Shown in pieces: positions 47,335-58,640 of a stretch of DNA of 64,000 nt (position 1 is its first letter; each line of letters starts with the position of its first letter). Position numbers and translations under genes: made by a program. The DNA lies in NCBI GenBank assembly GCA_032871835.1, contig CM065297.1, positions 31,939,598-32,003,597 of the forward strand. The letters are read 5' to 3'. The DNA is from Dipteronia dyeriana. Taxonomy: Eukaryota > Streptophyta > Magnoliopsida > Sapindales > Sapindaceae. Under the pieces are notes generated by a model, which was not told where the DNA came from, ran no database searches, and saw nothing but the letters and a program-made list of their open reading frames with translations.

Positions 47335-49173
47335 TGAAAGTTCCCTAGAAAGTGTGTATGTCTATACTTAGAGAGTGGTGAATAGGTTTTAGTTAATTAC
47401 TAATTTTTCTTGATTATTCAATATTCAAAATTCAACCAATAAAACAAACATACAACATCAAGTGTAAAGAGCGGAAATATAAATAACACAAGATGTATAC
47501 GTGGAAACCCTCTAAATGGGAAAAACCATGGGCTGATTTGTGCGCCAGACGTTCGATCCTCAAATCCACTATTGAATGAAATTTTACAACCTAGGTTGAC
47601 CTCCCGTCATACCCTCTAGTTACTAACCCTTTCACTCTACCCAGAAGGCCTTAATAGTGATTCTTGATCAACATGCTTGTACACTAACCAATTAGTCACA
47701 ATACTTAACCTCAATGAAGAGTCAAAACAACCTAAGTGAATATGATGAAATATTCAAACATGCAAGAAGTGCTAGGCTACACTAAATGCTTAAATAGGAA
47801 TACAAAGATGTCAATAAAAGCAATCCCTAGATATCAATGTCTAAATGCAAGTGCAAGAAGACCTAACTATATATAGCTATACTAATATCTAGTTATCAAG
47901 CAAAAGCCAATCAACAAAAGTTGTCATGAAACATGGCAAAGAACAATCATTGCAATTAACAAATGCAATCAATTAGACCTAAACAATATCTAAATGCAAA
48001 GCATAAAGATTTAGCTAGAAGGGTAAAATTGTTCTAAATACTAGCTATCACAAAACAAAATTCTCAACCGACAACCAACATCACAAGCATGTTATAAAAG
48101 CTTTTAAACACAAGAACATGCATTTAATTTGCAATAAAAGGTAAAACCTAGGCAACATGTCATAGTAATGAAATAATGAAGTCTAAGACATGTAGAGATT
48201 ACCTAGTCATGAAACATATGAAGACTCATGCTTGAATGATGAAGAATGATGCTAGAGGTTCATGGATGGAAGTTTGGTTGAGTAAAAAAGTGGTATTAGG
48301 AGCTCTCTCTCACTAGAAATTACTTTCTCTCTATAAAGATAGATTTTCAGAGCTCTAGATCTGATTTGGGGAAAATATGATGTATTTATAAGGTCCAAAT
48401 CAATCTACGACGTTTTGTGAAAGAAAAAAATGATTTCCGGGAGTTAGAAGCGACCTTAGGTAACTTGGATGATAGGTCACTTTTCTCTCGGGTTTGGGTG
48501 CCAAAATACGCTTGAAAAATCGACTTGGAAGTCAGGTCGCCCTGAGGTCGCTAAGCTCTCAGGAAAAATCATGGCAGCATAACAGCTTCAGATTAGAACT
48601 ACCTAAAATATCACCAAACAACATACAAACCTTTCGTATAATAAACCGTTGGAAAGGTATGGAAGTCCACTTTCTACTCAAATTTACAAAACATGATTTG
48701 GATGTCTGTAGAAAGAGTGATGGGCAAATGAGTGACTAAATGTCAGATTTGGACAGCAACAAAAGTGTCCAAACTCATGGAAACAACCATGTGACCAAAG
48801 ACCAAAACCAAGAGAAGAATGAGACCTTCTCAAATGGTCACTCAATGCGCTAAGACCAGCACACCACCGTGCAAGCGTGAACACACACAAAACCACACTA
48901 TGAATGCACATAGACAACATTGAAGCACACATCCATAACAAACCAAATGCATGTGAGTGAGTGAGTGTGAGCAACACATAATGCATGTCAATACAAATGC
49001 ATAATATGTGAGTGTGTGAAACTAAAACCTCTTCAAAGAAAGTTAAGCAAGTGATATACCTTTGAAGCTTGAACTTGGTCACGAACAAAGACGGTCTAAA
49101 CTACCCTTACATTTTAATCCCTAAATGTGGTTTGTCAATCGAAATAAGCCAATAAAAAACCGAGGAACTTACA
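47335..49173 (-). repeat. Element D 5' LTR
   Basis: 1839 bp, closely matching 42281-44066. The poly-G is reduced here (TAGAGAGTGGTGAATAGG). Minus-strand TATAAATA is at 48383-48390. A short insert at about 47510-47590 with GGGAAAAACCATGGGC is absent from the 3' copy. Confidence 0.92.
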
Positions 49174-49581
49174 ATAAAGTATTTCACTTTGGTCCTATTC
49201 AATGCACCCAGTGCACTAGATTCTTTTGCCCAAAGACAACACACTTTGTTGATTTTAGACTCATCATAGCACATTTGATCCTACTCAAATGCTAGCAAAA
49301 GAATCTACAACTTTGACAAGATAAAGGTGCCCAACCTTTATCTTAAGTTGTGAATATTATTCAAGACTAACTAAAGAATTGTGTCTACCTCATACATATC
49401 AAGATGTACATACAATTCTTCTTTTCTCATAGTCTTTTGACCTTATGATTATTTACTTTTGACAATTATAATAACTGAACTATAAATGCTATAAGATTTG
49501 TTAAACTAGAAATCACTTTATTAATATGAAAATATTGTCAAATACATTATTACACTCTTCCTATCGAGCATAATCCCAACA

Positions 49582-49790
49582 ATTAATATGGTTGGTAAAG
49601 TTGCTACTATTAAAACCCGTAAGAAGGTCAAGAAACAACAAAAGAAAAAATAACTTGGGCCTACCAAGAAGGAAACCAAGAAAGTAACTCGGATCAAAGG
49701 GAAGTGTTTCCTTTGTGGTGAAAAGGGACATTGGAAGAGAAATTGCCCAAAGTCTTAGAACAATAAGGAAGAAGGTAATATTAATTATCT
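49582..49790 (+). pseudogene. Copia A gag, C-terminal part with zinc knuckle
   Basis: The gag frame resumes right after the inverted solo LTR: INMVGKVATIKTRKKVKKQQ, a stop at about 49651, then the knuckle CFLCGEKGHWKRNC (C-X2-C-X4-H-X4-C) at 49705-49746. The join to 30444 is in frame. Confidence 0.87.
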
Positions 49791-52700
49791 TGATTTTTTT
49801 GACAGATTTTATTGACTCTTGGATCATAGACTCTGGAGCTACTAATCATGTTTGTTATTCCTTGTTGGGGTTTCAGGAAAAGAAATGACTGAATGAGAAT
49901 GAATTCAACTTACGATTAGGCAACGTAGTGTTGGTGTCTGCCAGTGTAGTGGGAGAAATTATAGTTAATCTAGATTCTAGTAGGCATTTAGATTTGATAG
50001 ACGTTTATTATGTACCTCAATTCAAGAAGAATTTAATTTCAGTTTCTTGTTTAAATAAATGTTACTTTTAATAAAGGTTTTATTATTAAAGGTACATTGG
50101 AAAACGGTATATTCCATTTGTATAGAAATGTCTCTCACTTATTAGAAACAGAATCAACGAAACCTAATCATAAAAGAGTAAAATTATCAAAAGATGAAAC
50201 CTACCTATGACATTTGCACCTAGGTCATATTAACCTTGATAGGATCAAAAGATTGGTTAGTGATGGACCTTTAAGTGACTTAAAGGTCAATGATTTACCA
50301 ACTTGTAAGTCTTGTTTATAAAGTAAGATAACCAAAATATCATTCATAACTAAAGGCACAATAGCCACTAATTGTTTAGGATTAATACGCACTAATGTAT
50401 GTGGTCTTATAAGCTTTCAAGCTAGAGGTGGGTATGAGTACTTCATCACTTTCATAGATGATTACTTGAGATTTGACTATGTGTATCTCATGAGACATAA
50501 GTCAGATGCTTTTGACATGTTCAAAGCATTTAAAGCTGAAGTAGAAAATCATCATGAGAAACACATAAAAATATTGAGGTCTGAACATGGTGGAAAATAT
50601 CTATCTGGTGAGTTCAGTAATATCTTATTGATGATGGGATAATTTCTCAGTTTTCTATGTCAGGCACGCCTCAACAAAATGGGGTAGCAGAAAGGAGAAA
50701 TATGACTCTTTTGAACATGGTTAGATCTATGTTGAGTTATTCAACGCTTCCTAATTCCTTTTGGGGATATGCTTTACAAGCTGCAATGTACATTCTAAAC
50801 GATGTACCATCTAAGTCTGTTATTTTAAACACCGCATGAGTTGTGGACCAGGTGAAATCTTGGTTTACAACTCTTAAGGATATTTAGATGTCCTATGAAC
50901 ATGATAAAAGGAAAGACAGAAAAGATGGAGTCACATTCAGAAACATACATATTTGTGGGGTATCCAAAAGAAACTAAAGGATATTATTTCTATAGTCCTT
51001 CAGATCTTAAAGTATTTGTTTCGACAAATCATAAATTTCTGGAAAAGGACTATATGAATGATTTTGAGCCTAAGAGAAGAATTATCATGAATGAGCTTTC
51101 AGAAGATACAATTCCACAAGAGGTTTCATAACCTAGTCCAATTGTTAGTTCCGAACCATCATAAGATCAACAACCTACCATTCCTCGTCGTAATGGGAGG
51201 GTTAGTAGACAACCCGAGTGATACATCGATCTAGGAGAATCAGTAAAGAATCTCCCAGACGATGACGATCCATACACGTATAAGGAAGCTATGGATGATG
51301 TTGATTGTCGCCATTGCCAAAAGGTAATGCAATCTGAAATTGAGTATATGTTCAAAAATGAAGTCTGGTCTCTTGTATACTTGCGTAAAGGGATAAAACC
51401 TATTGGGTGCAAGTGGGTATACATGAGGAAGAGAGGAATGGATGGAAAGGTGGAAACCATTAAAGTTAGATTGGTAGTTAAAGGCTACATATAGAAGGAA
51501 GGTATCGATTAAGAGAAAACCTTCTCTCATGTGGCCATGCTTAAATCCATTAGGATACCCTTATCCATTACAGCATCTCTAGACCTAGAGATTTGACAAA
51601 TGGACATCAAGATAGCTTTCCTTGACGGAAGTCTTGATGAAAGCATCTATATGATGCAACCAGAAGGATTCATTGAAAAAGGCCAAGAGAAAAGGGTATG
51701 CAAATTGCAAAGATCCATATATGGACTGAAGCAAGCATCTAGATCCTAAAAAAAAGTTTGATCAAGTTGTGAAAGGTTTTGGATTTATTCAAAACCGTGA
51801 TGAACCGTGTGTATACAAAAAGATTAAAGGTGACAAATTGGTTTTCATAGTTCTTTACATTGATGAAATACTACTCATCGAATATGATGTAGGTGTATTG
51901 ACATTAGTAAAAGAATGGTCAGTAGAACAATTTGATATGAAGGACTTAAGAGAAGCAAGTTATATTCTTAGTATCCAAGTAACAAGGGATAGAAATAATA
52001 GAACAATTGCATTATCTCAAGCTTCATACATAGATAAAATCTTGTCTAGGTTCTCCATGCAAGATTCCAAGAAAGATATGTTACCTTTCAGATATTGAAC
52101 CAAACGTTCCAAGGAACAAGTTCCTAAGAATGAGCATGAAGAGCAATTCATGACTAGGGTTCCATATGCCACGGTAGTTGGAAGTCTCATGCGTATAATG
52201 CTCTGTACTGAACCAGATATTTGTTTTGTTGTTGGCATAGTTAGCAGGTTTCAATCGTAATCTGCCCCTAATCACTGGACGACAGTCAAGCATATTTTCA
52301 AGTATCACATGAGAACGAGAGATCATATGCTTGCATAATTTGTTGGGGATTTAATTCCTGTTGGATATACAGATTCTGAATTTTAGTTGGATTTTTTCTT
52401 CAGAAGATCCATATCAGGATCTGTGTTTACTCTTAGAGGAGGCACAGTCATATGGAGGGGTATCAAGCAATCTTGTATTGCTTATTCCACCACGGAAGCT
52501 GAGTATATTGCCGCATGTGAAACTACTAAAAAGGATGATTGGCTCCGTCAATTCTCGATTGACTTGGAAGTGGTTCCTAATACGAATAAACAGATCACTA
52601 TCTACTGTGACAACAGTGGAACATTAGCTAATTTGAGAGAACTAAGAAGCCATAAGAGAGGTAAACACATTGAAAGGAAGTATCACCTTCAGAGGGAAAT

Positions 52701-52815
52701 TGTGCATAGGGGTGACGTGACCATTATTAAGATCGCGTCAACATAAAATCTAGCGGATCCATTCACAAAGGTTCTACCACAGAAGAGTTTTGATAGGCAC
52801 CTAGAGAACATGTGA
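49791..52815 (+). pseudogene. Copia A pol remnant: protease, integrase, reverse transcriptase, RNase H
   Basis: Protease keeps WIIDSGATNHVC (active-site Asp codon 49829-49831) but then meets stops. Integrase (about 50190-51130): [37 protein letters not shown]. Two catalytic positions look changed, TNVCG for TDVCG and SEHGGKY for SDRGGEY. Reverse transcriptase (51290-52100): EVWSLV, GCKWVY, then LYIDE at 51853-51867 in place of YVDD. RNase H (52340-52750): SISGSVFTLRGG, YSTTEAEYIAACE, then ADPFTKVLPQ. More than ten stops or shifts. The order is the standard copia one. Confidence 0.9.
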
Positions 52816-52844
52816 ATGAGAGATATGACACATTTGCTATAAAG

Positions 52845-52856
52845 AGAGTGGGAGAT
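52845..52856 (+). other. Copia A polypurine tract
   Basis: AGAGTGGGAGAT directly before the 3' LTR (TGTTAGG), the canonical copia plus-strand primer. Confidence 0.9.
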
Positions 52857-54546
52857 TGTTAGGATTATACTCAATAACAAGAGTGTAATAATGTATTTGA
52901 TAATATTTTCATATTAAAAAAGTGCTTTCTAGTTTAACAAATCTTATATCATTTATAGTTTAATTACTATATTTGTCAAAAGTAAATAATCATAAGGTCA
53001 AAAGACTATGAGAAATGAAGAATTGTTCGTACATCTGGATATGTATGAGGTAGACCTAATTCTTTAATTAGTCTTGAACAATATTCACAACTTAAGATAA
53101 AGGTTGGACGCATTTACCTTGTTAAAGTTGTAGATACCTTTGCTAGCATTTGAGTGGGATCAAATATGTTATGATTAGTCTAAAATCATCAAAGTGTAGT
53201 GTCTTTAGGTAAAAGAATCTAGTGCACTAGGTGCATTGAATAAGATCACAGTGAAATACTTTATACAGAACCGTCAGTGGATAAAAGTTTTCACTTAAGG
53301 ACAATCGGAGAGTCTATTTTAATCCTGAGATAAATGATGGACTTATGGTTACAAGTGTTATCATTTGAGCTGTCAATGAGTACGATTATATAGTATAGTC
53401 TATCCTCATTGGTTTGGTGGTATTCATTTGTTAATCGATAAAGGACTTCATTTATATATATGGACATCGTGGCTCCATTTATTAAATGTGAGTAGAATAT
53501 CATCATATGGATATTTTGAGGTATTGGATATTAAATATTAATGTTAAGTTTTTTTATAGTATCTATTGAAATATGGCTTATGGACAAGTCAAAATATCCA
53601 AGCTATAGGTGGTCTATAAGCTCTTGGCGATTACTAATATTTTTCACGAGGATACACTATCTCTAATAAGGTTGTCTAGGGTATAAATGAGAAACATTTA
53701 CTTATTCTATCTTTATTTAAGAGTTTAATTTTAGTTATTTAGTGTAATGAGCTAAAATTAATATATTAAATTTAAGTGAATTATATATTGATTGTGATTA
53801 GGTTATGTCTATTGATGCTTAAATTTAAATAGCTCGCCAAGATTCTCATTCCACACGAACTTGCATGGATCACTCGATATATTCTATCAGACTAATTTCT
53901 GGAACCATTTAGAATTGTTTTTGAATTTTGGAATCCAAAGGTTTTTGGAGTGGTGCGGTAATGTGTGATCAAGACACGCGGTAACTCTTCAAATACCAGG
54001 AATGAGTGGCCAAGGATGTGGGAATCCTTGGGCGGCCATAATGGGGTGCGATTATCATTCCATTAATACATTAAGAATATAATTTGCACATTTTAATTAA
54101 ATGGGCTGTTAAATTATATTAATGTATTAATTTAAGGCACATGAACTTATTTCTTTTTTGGTAAGAATGCTTCTAGTTCACATGTGGATATTTTATTAAA
54201 GTCCAATGGATTTAATAAAATGAAAAAACAATATATTGTCCATAGATTAGGCTTGGGCGGCAAGGCTAAAATTATTAGCCTAATATATTGTTTTATTTTA
54301 TTATTTAATTAAATGGAAGTTAATTAATTAATTAATTAAAAGTCAAAATCTTTTTCTTACTAGGAGAAGGCCTCTTGATGTTATACTATTGTTGATAGTA
54401 TGATAAGTATCAAATACTTTATTTGATAAGTAGATAAATAAAATGAATTTATTTATCTAGTCAAATTAGGACGTTTTTGATATCTATCAAAACTTTAATT
54501 GACAATTGGTCAAATTATGAAGTTTTGACATGGGCAATTAACAAAT

Positions 54547-55430
54547 GGGGTATTATTGATTTAGTCCCTATGTTTTTTTGAGAAGTTTTTTTTTACTCAC
54601 TTATCCAATTTTCATTGGATTAGATCTATCTTTTTCAAAACCACTCATTTTAGTCCATATGACCATATTTTTAACGGTCAACGGTCATAAAAAAATGTTA
54701 AATGACTATTTTACCCTTAGACATTTTTTTTATTTTAAAAATAAAATAAACTAAAACTTACAGAAAAAAAAAAGAAAAAAAAATGAAGAATGCTGATAAT
54801 GAATGCTGATTTCCAGATTTCAACCGTAACACCATCAACAAATCGTCAGTAACACTATCAACAAAACCATCTACCCAAACAATCAACAAACCCATATTTC
54901 AACCGATTTTCAGCCACCACCACTCTATTCATCAATTCATCAACTACACCATCATCTATTCATCAATCAACAAACCCAGATTCCAGTCGATTTCCAGCCA
55001 CCACCACTTTATTCATAAATTCATCAATTCATCAATTCATCATCTGTTCATCAATCAATAAAAATGTCATTAACACCATCATCTATTCATCACTGAAGAA
55101 CCAATTTCCAGCCACCACCACTCCAACATCAACCACACAACCAAACCCAGATTCTGACCACCACCACCAACACTACCACAAGACCCGAAATCGAACCGGA
55201 CCGCAAACATCACAAAACCCAAAACCGAATCACACATCCACCACCAAATCGAACATAGAACCACCACCGAAAAACAAATTGGTTCACCACCAAATCGAAC
55301 CTAGAACCACCTGAAATCCAAATAACCACCAAATCAAAAAACAAACACACCGCCCACCAAACCCAGAACCACCACCAGCAACCCAATCCCACGAATCCAA
55401 CCTTCAAACCCACGAATCATCCATCAAGTG

Positions 55431-55466
<36 letters not shown>

Positions 55467-55934
55467 GATTGAGACACGAACCTAGTCATCGGGATCGAGA
55501 ACGAGAACGAGATTGCGAGAGGGGAATTGTTCCTTGACTTTGGACTCTTGAATTGAAGAAATGAATTGATAAGATTTTGTGTTTAGAGAGAAAACGAAGA
55601 AGAGAAAAATGCCAGGTTTCTGGGTTTACTGGTTTTTGTTTTTTTAATTTTTAATTTTAATTTTTATAATTTGTTTATAATTTTTATATTTGTATTTATA
55701 TATTAGTTTAATTTTTATTAAACACATATATATATATTATATATTATTTATATGTTGACACATGGCATATTAACTTTAAAAGATAAAAATACCCTTAGAA
55801 CCGTTTAATTTAACTAACAGAAGAACTAAATTGAATGATTTTGGAAAATATAGGGTCCAATCGAGTGAAAAATTGATAAATGAGTAAAAAAAAAACTTCT
55901 CAAAAAAACATAGGTACTAAATCAATAATACCCC
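54547..55934. mobile_element. Second Mutator-like element nested in the first (1388 bp)
   Basis: Long inverted ends: GGGGTATTATTGATTTAGT at the left and ACTAAATCAATAATACCCC at the right, continuing through GAGAAGTTTTTTTTTACTCA. The 9-bp duplication TTAACAAAT is at 54538-54546 and 55936-55944, with one extra G (55935). Inside are repeated TTCATCAATTCATC and CCAGCCACCACCACT phrases and a (GA)n run (55434-55463). No transposase; the ORFs at 55079-55413 are low-complexity Val/Gly/Trp frames opposite CCA repeats. Confidence 0.87.
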
Positions 55935-56251
55935 GTTAACAAATAGGTCACGGACTTTTTTTTAATTTCCAAATAGTTTGTGACTTTTACATAAATAACG
56001 AAATTGTTCCATGACCATTCAGAAATACCAAATTAGTCCTTATTGAACGTTAATTTAGACGTTTGACTTTGCCTGAAGTTGTAAACGTACTTTAATACCC
56101 CTATAAAATTGATAAATTAATAAATCAATAAATCAATTTGAAAAAATTAAGTTAATTAAAGAAAGAGTTGCCAGATTATGTAGATTCCAGGAAATGGTTT
56201 CCAGATCGGGTTTTCCAAAGGCCTCCTCTATACGATCTTAACATATTCTGA

Positions 56252-56434
56252 TTATTCTGACATTTTCATCCTAATTAATTCTCTGGATTGGAAGTCGACT
56301 GACGAAGGAATGATTCCAGGTAAACGAGCCTGGCGGGACAAGGATTGATCAAATCGTTTAGCTTCCTCTTCTATGAGATTCGAAATAGCCTCAATCTTCC
56401 TCTGTGCCTCTTTACTAATCGGTAACGTGACCAA
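56252..56434 (-). pseudogene. Possible captured exon inside the Mutator-like element
   Basis: A 60-residue minus-strand frame reads like ordinary protein: KIEAISNLIEEEAKRF, then LPGIIPSSVDFQSRELIRM. It differs from the AT-rich flanks and lies between the inverted repeats. Mutator-like elements often carry host gene pieces. I do not recognise the gene, and the frame could be chance. Confidence 0.3.
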
Positions 56435-57883
56435 CGATCATAACACAATACTTTGAGGCAACTCAATCAAACCTACCAAAAAGACATAACTGTTAGTATC
56501 TTGAAGACAGCTCACCAGCTATTCGATACAATGTCACAACGAATCCAATGCATAAATAATACAGAAGCCAATTACCCAGAAAACAAATGCTGCTTTACCC
56601 TTTTCTTTCCTTTTAAATATAGTAATTATCAATGTTTTTCCACTTATAGTCTCGATTGCAACTATTTTATTGTCACAAATTGTGTCCGCAAAAATCATAT
56701 AAAAATTCAAGTGCAAAAACATTCTAACATTGTTGGTGTGGATAAATAAATGTTGAAAAGCATGTGACTTTGATCAAAAGCAAACACAAGTAGTAGTAGA
56801 AACAATGACGCAACTCCGAGCTTTGAATCTTAATATTTCAACTCTGACGATCGAAATCCACCTTCGACAATAAGGGTGGAATTTATTTATCTTTTCATAT
56901 TATTATTATTAGATTTTTTACGGTTATTATTATATAGATTTCGAAAATTATTTTCTATTATGTTAAATGATTTTAGTTTTATAATATATATTATTTTATG
57001 TTATTTACAAAAGTCAGAAAGACTATATCATCCCCTGACCGTTAAGTTTGACTAGCGGAAGGTTAATGGAGAGACCAATTCGGTACTTGTGAACAAGTTG
57101 GGGACCAATTTGGTCATTTATGTAAAAGTCGCAAAATACTTGGAATTTTTAAAAAAAGTCCATAACTCATTTGGTAATTGCCCTTTTTGACATAGTCACA
57201 ATTCAATTGATATTCAATAAATTATTATTGGATAATACACTTATAAGTTGGAATAGGGTTGAACTTTAAAGTTGATAAGAGTTTTGGTGAAATACAAATC
57301 CTCCATGTGTGAGGATTTTTGGCCACCTATATATACCTATTAAGAGAATTCGGGCAAGACTAATGTTTTGGAGAGAAGTTTTTTTTTATTTGCTTTATTT
57401 GCTTAAAAAAAACATCAAACTCAAAGAAAAGATGTGTGAGAATTCGGCAAAGAGAAAAAGAAGAGATGAGCGTTTTGTTTTCGATAGTGCAATAGTAGAT
57501 TTTATATCAAAAGGCTTTGTACACAATATCAAATTGGGTTCATGCGAGTTTCGCTCAACAGATTGAGAATTCACTAGTGACCAAACGTTCTTCGTTTTCT
57601 CTAGGAGGGTTATTGTGACTAACAAAAGAAAACGTTTTTGTTTTCCATCCCCAGGTATACAATTCAAATAAAGGGAGTCCACACTCCTAGGTGATTTACG
57701 TTCGTGATTGGATTGGAAAATCTTACGGTTTTTTTTTGACACAACATCAACCGTCACGTTTAAAAGGTACGATACCTTTAATTATATGTTAATTAATCAA
57801 GGGTTAATGTTCTCTCTTTTAAAGGAAATATTTGAAATATACCAATCAAACCTTTCGCTTCCGCCGCGTGTTTTTTTCCTACA

Positions 57884-57997
57884 GGTTGTTGCTGCAAAGG
57901 CCACGACGAAGTTGTTTCAGTGCTCTGAACTAGTGAATGAAACATCATTTATTGAAATCACAACTACTCCGGTCAACCCCAGGGCAGTGGCGACTCC
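57884..57997. pseudogene. Possible host exon, right part after copia A
   Basis: Follows the GGTTG duplication and continues the plus frame of 25331-25553 in phase to a stop at about 57997. On the other strand it contains the start of the minus frame described there. G+C is higher than in the sequence that follows. Product unknown. Confidence 0.35.
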
Positions 57998-58343
57998 AAG
58001 TTAATTTAAGGTTAGGTTAGTGTTAGGGTTAGGGTTAGAGTTATTTAGGAAATTGAGTTTTTTTTTTGTTATGGTTATTTTTGACAATAGATTAATTGTG
58101 GAAATAACCATGAATGTGTTAATTATGACTTATTATATAAGTCAAAAGTCAAATTTTTTATTTTTTATATTAGACATATATCTTAAAATGAGATATAAAT
58201 TGGAAAAACAAACAAACATATTTATCTTAATTTAATTCATAAGCGCTAATAAGGAAAAAAACAAACATCCTCTTAGAAAAAAAATTAGATTGTATTAAGT
58301 TTCATTCATAATTGTACATTATTACTTTCAAATAGATAACTAA
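57998..58343. other. AT-rich intergenic DNA
   Basis: Apart from a short GTTAGGGTTAGGGTTAG stretch (about 58019-58038) nothing stands out. ORF 58020-58235 is low-complexity and crosses no known motif. Confidence 0.5.
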
Positions 58344-58640
58344 ACTATTCAAAAGTCATAAGAATACAAATCAAACCTTCAAACCTTCAATGATGGATTC
58401 AATGATCAAGTGATGCCAATTTGTATAATTCCTCAAGAAAAAAACATGGGAGTTGATTTTCAAATAGCAACAAGTCCTTGATGATACTTTTCCTGAAAAA
58501 ACAAGGAAAAATATCAACATGACTTGTTTCTTTTTGAAAATCAACTCCCATATCTTCTCGATGAGTTATACACATCGGTATCACTTAATCATATAACCTA
58601 TCACCAAAGGTTTGATTCGTATGTTGTGGCTTTTGAACGG
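58344..58640. repeat. Hairpin of two inverted copies of a DUF247-like fragment
   Basis: Arms 58344-58495 and 58502-58640 pair across a 6-A loop. Matching segments include GGGAGTTGATTTTCAAA on the left against TTTTGAAAATCAACTCCC on the right, and TTCAAAAGTCATAAGAATAC against GTATGTTGTGGCTTTTGAA. Both arms, read outward from the loop, code for the DUF247 signature: left arm on the minus strand DLLLFENQLPCFFLEELYKL, right arm on the plus strand DLFLFENQLPYLLDELYTS. DUF247 proteins of plants have a typical LLLLENQLPFFVL motif. The unit is far too short to be a gene (DUF247 proteins are usually over 400 residues). It is an inverted duplication of a gene piece. A transcript would fold into long double-stranded RNA. 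Confidence 0.8.

Larger units (their letters stand above)
42281..49173 (-). mobile_element. Element D: gag-only copia retrotransposon
   Basis: LTRs at 42281-44066 and 47335-49173 share TGAAAGTTCC and CTTACA ends. A perfect duplication ATAAA is at 42276-42280 and 49174-49178. On the minus strand: 5' LTR, primer site, gag, non-coding spacer, polypurine tract, 3' LTR. No pol domain and no second ORF are seen. It is related in plan to C (gag type, poly-G near the LTR end) but its LTR sequence differs. Confidence 0.9.
30445..49581 (-). repeat. Inverted solo LTR of the copia A family, holding elements C and D
   Basis: The pieces 30445-30549, 40433-42280 and 49179-49581 together make about 2.36 kb and are the reverse complement of a copia A-family LTR. 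It starts CGTTGGGAAAA (a mutated TG) and ends AATCCCAACA. Flanking ATTCA (30440-30444) and ATTAA (49582-49586) are a target duplication with one mismatch. Removing the unit restores the gag frame. No internal region of its own remains, hence solo LTR. Confidence 0.85.
54532..57183. mobile_element. Mutator-like element in the copia A LTR (2652 bp with its own insertion)
   Basis: Terminal inverted repeats of about 80 bp: GGGCAATTAACAAAT at the left, ATTTGGTAATTGCCC at the right, with continuing similarity (GGACTTTTTTT, GACTTTTACATAAAT). The target duplication is TTTTGACAT (54523-54531) and TTTTTGACAT (57184-57193), 9-10 bp, as expected for the Mutator superfamily. No transposase is seen. Without the nested element it is about 1.25 kb. 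Confidence 0.87.
25554..57883 (+). mobile_element. Copia A: Ty1/copia retrotransposon filled with nested insertions
   Basis: LTRs 25554-27890 and 52857-57883 share start (TGTTA) and end (CCTACA). A perfect 5-bp duplication GGTTG is at 25549-25553 and 57884-57888. The order is primer site, leader, gag (29834-30444 then 49582 onwards), protease, integrase, reverse transcriptase, RNase H, polypurine tract. Without its insertions the element would be about 10.5 kb. Nested inside: a hAT-type MITE, an inverted solo LTR containing two gag-only elements, and two stacked Mutator-like elements. All coding parts are broken. Confidence 0.93.
52857..57883 (+). repeat. Copia A 3' LTR, interrupted by stacked Mutator-like elements
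   Basis: LTR pieces 52857-54531 and 57184-57883 (about 2.37 kb together) match 25554-27890. The insertion is at 54532-57183. The LTR end CCTACA at 57883 is followed by the duplication GGTTG. Confidence 0.92.

Noticed and set aside
54820..55040. Repeated TTCATCAATTCATC as a separate satellite
   Set aside because: Short, irregular and wholly inside the inner Mutator-like element; described there instead.
55079..55413. Minus ORFs rich in Val, Gly, Trp and Phe
   Set aside because: They are the reverse of repeated CCACCA and CCAAAT phrases inside the inner Mutator-like element; composition is that of repeats, not protein.
58013..58045. Telomere-like GTTAGGGTTAGGG stretch
   Set aside because: Only about three degenerate units, and the plant telomere unit is TTTAGGG. 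Too short to be an interstitial telomere array.
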